A DNA stretch of 54,311 nucleotides from Candidatus Nitrosopumilus sp. (GTDB lineage Archaea > Thermoproteota > Nitrososphaeria > Nitrososphaerales > Nitrosopumilaceae). The notes beneath the pieces are model-generated. The model had not been told where the DNA came from. It worked only from the letters and a program-made list of their open reading frames with translations, and searched no databases. A program made the translations under genes and the position numbers. Shown one piece after another: positions 53,734 through 54,311 of this stretch (position 1 is its first letter; each line of letters starts with the position of its first letter). The DNA is taken from NCBI GenBank assembly GCA_029250275.1, contig JAPFBP010000004.1, positions 1-54,311 of the forward strand, in the 5' to 3' direction.

Positions 53734-54311
53734 ATGCGTTTATTTTGTGTGTTTTTCTTATTGTCAATTTTTACATTATCTAGTTTTACATATGGTTTTG
53801 CGACTGTTGATAATTTTACTACTGACAAATCATCATACTATACTGATGATTTTATTATAATTTACGGAACTGTGGATTATGATCCGACTCTTTTTTCAAT
53901 AATTATTCAGATTATTACTCCTAGTGGAAATGGTCTATCTCATGTTGATAGTGTCATTCCCAAAAGTGATGGAACATTTACAAAAACTATCCGTGCTGGA
54001 GGTCCAACTTGGAATGAAAATGGTCAATATACAATAAAGATTTCCTATGGTGGAAATCTTGAAAAATTAATTGATTATGAAAAAATATCTGATTATACTC
54101 TTCCTCAATCCAATACGCCAACAACATCTCAACCAACAACATCTCAACCAACAACATCTAACATCGTTCCTAAAAATTTGGATATTTCTTTTCTAGAAAA
54201 TCCAAAAATGCGAATTTTGGGATTCCCTTCCTTTGACAAATCCCCACAATACTATATTGACAGATATAACACTGAACCTGAATACCAATCTTGGTTTGAT
54301 TTTCAATTTCC
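53734..54311 (+). CDS. secreted protein, 3' end outside the window
   Basis: ATG 53734 opens a signal peptide (LFCVFFLLSIFTLSSFTYGF) followed by an exported beta domain (TTDKSSYYTDDFIIIYGTVD, GTFTKTIRAGGPTW). A Thr/Ser/Pro/Gln linker built of TTSQP repeats comes next, then a further domain still open at 54311. This is typical of thaumarchaeal cell-surface proteins (beta-sandwich plus flexible linker). The gene is cut by the window end, so length and C-terminal anchor are unknown. Confidence 0.75.
   Translation, partial: MRLFCVFFLLSIFTLSSFTYGFATVDNFTTDKSSYYTDDFIIIYGTVDYDPTLFSIIIQIITPSGNGLSHVDSVIPKSDGTFTKTIRAGGPTWNENGQYTIKISYGGNLEKLIDYEKISDYTLPQSNTPTTSQPTTSQPTTSNIVPKNLDISFLENPKMRILGFPSFDKSPQYYIDRYNTEPEYQSWFDFQF
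54118..54159 (+). repeat. 15-bp in-frame tandem repeat in the linker
   Basis: CCAACAACATCTCAA is present at 54118 and 54133, with a third partial copy at 54148. It encodes the repeated PTTSQ linker of the partial secreted protein. Such repeats vary in copy number by slippage. Confidence 0.85.

Overview
This is a low-GC stretch of chromosome from an ammonia-oxidising archaeon of the Nitrosopumilaceae (Nitrososphaerota/Thaumarchaeota, group I.1a). The evidence is archaeal information-processing genes (EF-1alpha, S10, RpoP, PINA-type PIN/ATPase/KH, tRNA-intron endonuclease, ATP-dependent DNA ligase, family-4 uracil-DNA glycosylase), an archaeal-type fructose-bisphosphate aldolase/phosphatase, a DnaJ-ferredoxin fusion, an archaeal 16S-23S operon with no tRNA in the spacer, AT-rich leaderless-looking promoters, and many very small zinc-binding proteins. 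No function was confirmed by database search; calls rest on motifs and remembered family patterns.

Layout. 1-0.6 kb: 24-bp tandem repeat and a SnoaL-like gene. 0.8-5.6 kb: branched-chain amino-acid operon (ilvB-ilvN-leuA-leuB). 5.6-7.9 kb: accessory stretch with zinc microproteins, gene debris, a TFB lacking its zinc ribbon and a nested inverted repeat. 7.4-9.7 kb: AspRS operon. 9.8-15.4 kb: orphan peptide-type ABC ATPase, DedA protein, a base-excision-repair pair (AAG glycosylase and UDG) with TldD, then histidine-kinase and response-regulator remnants joined head to head. 15.4-24.6 kb: PINA, a DtxR-type regulator, small thaumarchaeal proteins, DUF192, TauE/SafE permease, a tandem-SDR reductase with a truncated MaoC partner, tRNA endonuclease. 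24.7-28.8 kb: DUF47/PhoU-like protein, DNA ligase, FBP aldolase/phosphatase. 28.9-30.8 kb: translation/transcription cluster (tuf, rps10, rpoP). 30.8-32.5 kb: zinc-finger pair, ribbon-helix-helix-type small proteins and a truncated LOG-like gene. 34-37.4 kb: secreted surface proteins. 37.5-45 kb: hydroxyacyl-CoA dehydrogenase, C2H2 microprotein, HIT protein, DnaJ-ferredoxin, tandem cupins, SHOCT and TPR proteins, class-III aminotransferase. 45.1-50.2 kb: rRNA operon with long processing stems. 50.2-53.2 kb: decaying zone with three pseudogenes around a methyltransferase. 53.3-54.3 kb: roadblock-like protein and the start of a secreted protein cut by the window end.

How the genes work together. 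The ilv/leu genes make branched-chain amino acids. The hydroxyacyl-CoA dehydrogenase fits the 3-hydroxypropionate/4-hydroxybutyrate carbon-fixation cycle, and the tandem-SDR protein may too (inference). FBP aldolase/phosphatase serves gluconeogenesis from fixed carbon. AAG, UDG and DNA ligase are base-excision-repair functions.

Most unusual points: a roughly 365-codon gene (52061-53154) broken by five in-frame stops, four TGA and one TAG, that look like former Trp codons, plus one frameshift; three places where truncated genes on opposite strands abut (near 6024, 15197 and 31950); about a dozen zinc-binding proteins or fragments, many under 60 residues; a near-duplicate promoter; a nested inverted repeat at 7035-7134; and a perfect 203-bp repeat inside a surface-protein gene.
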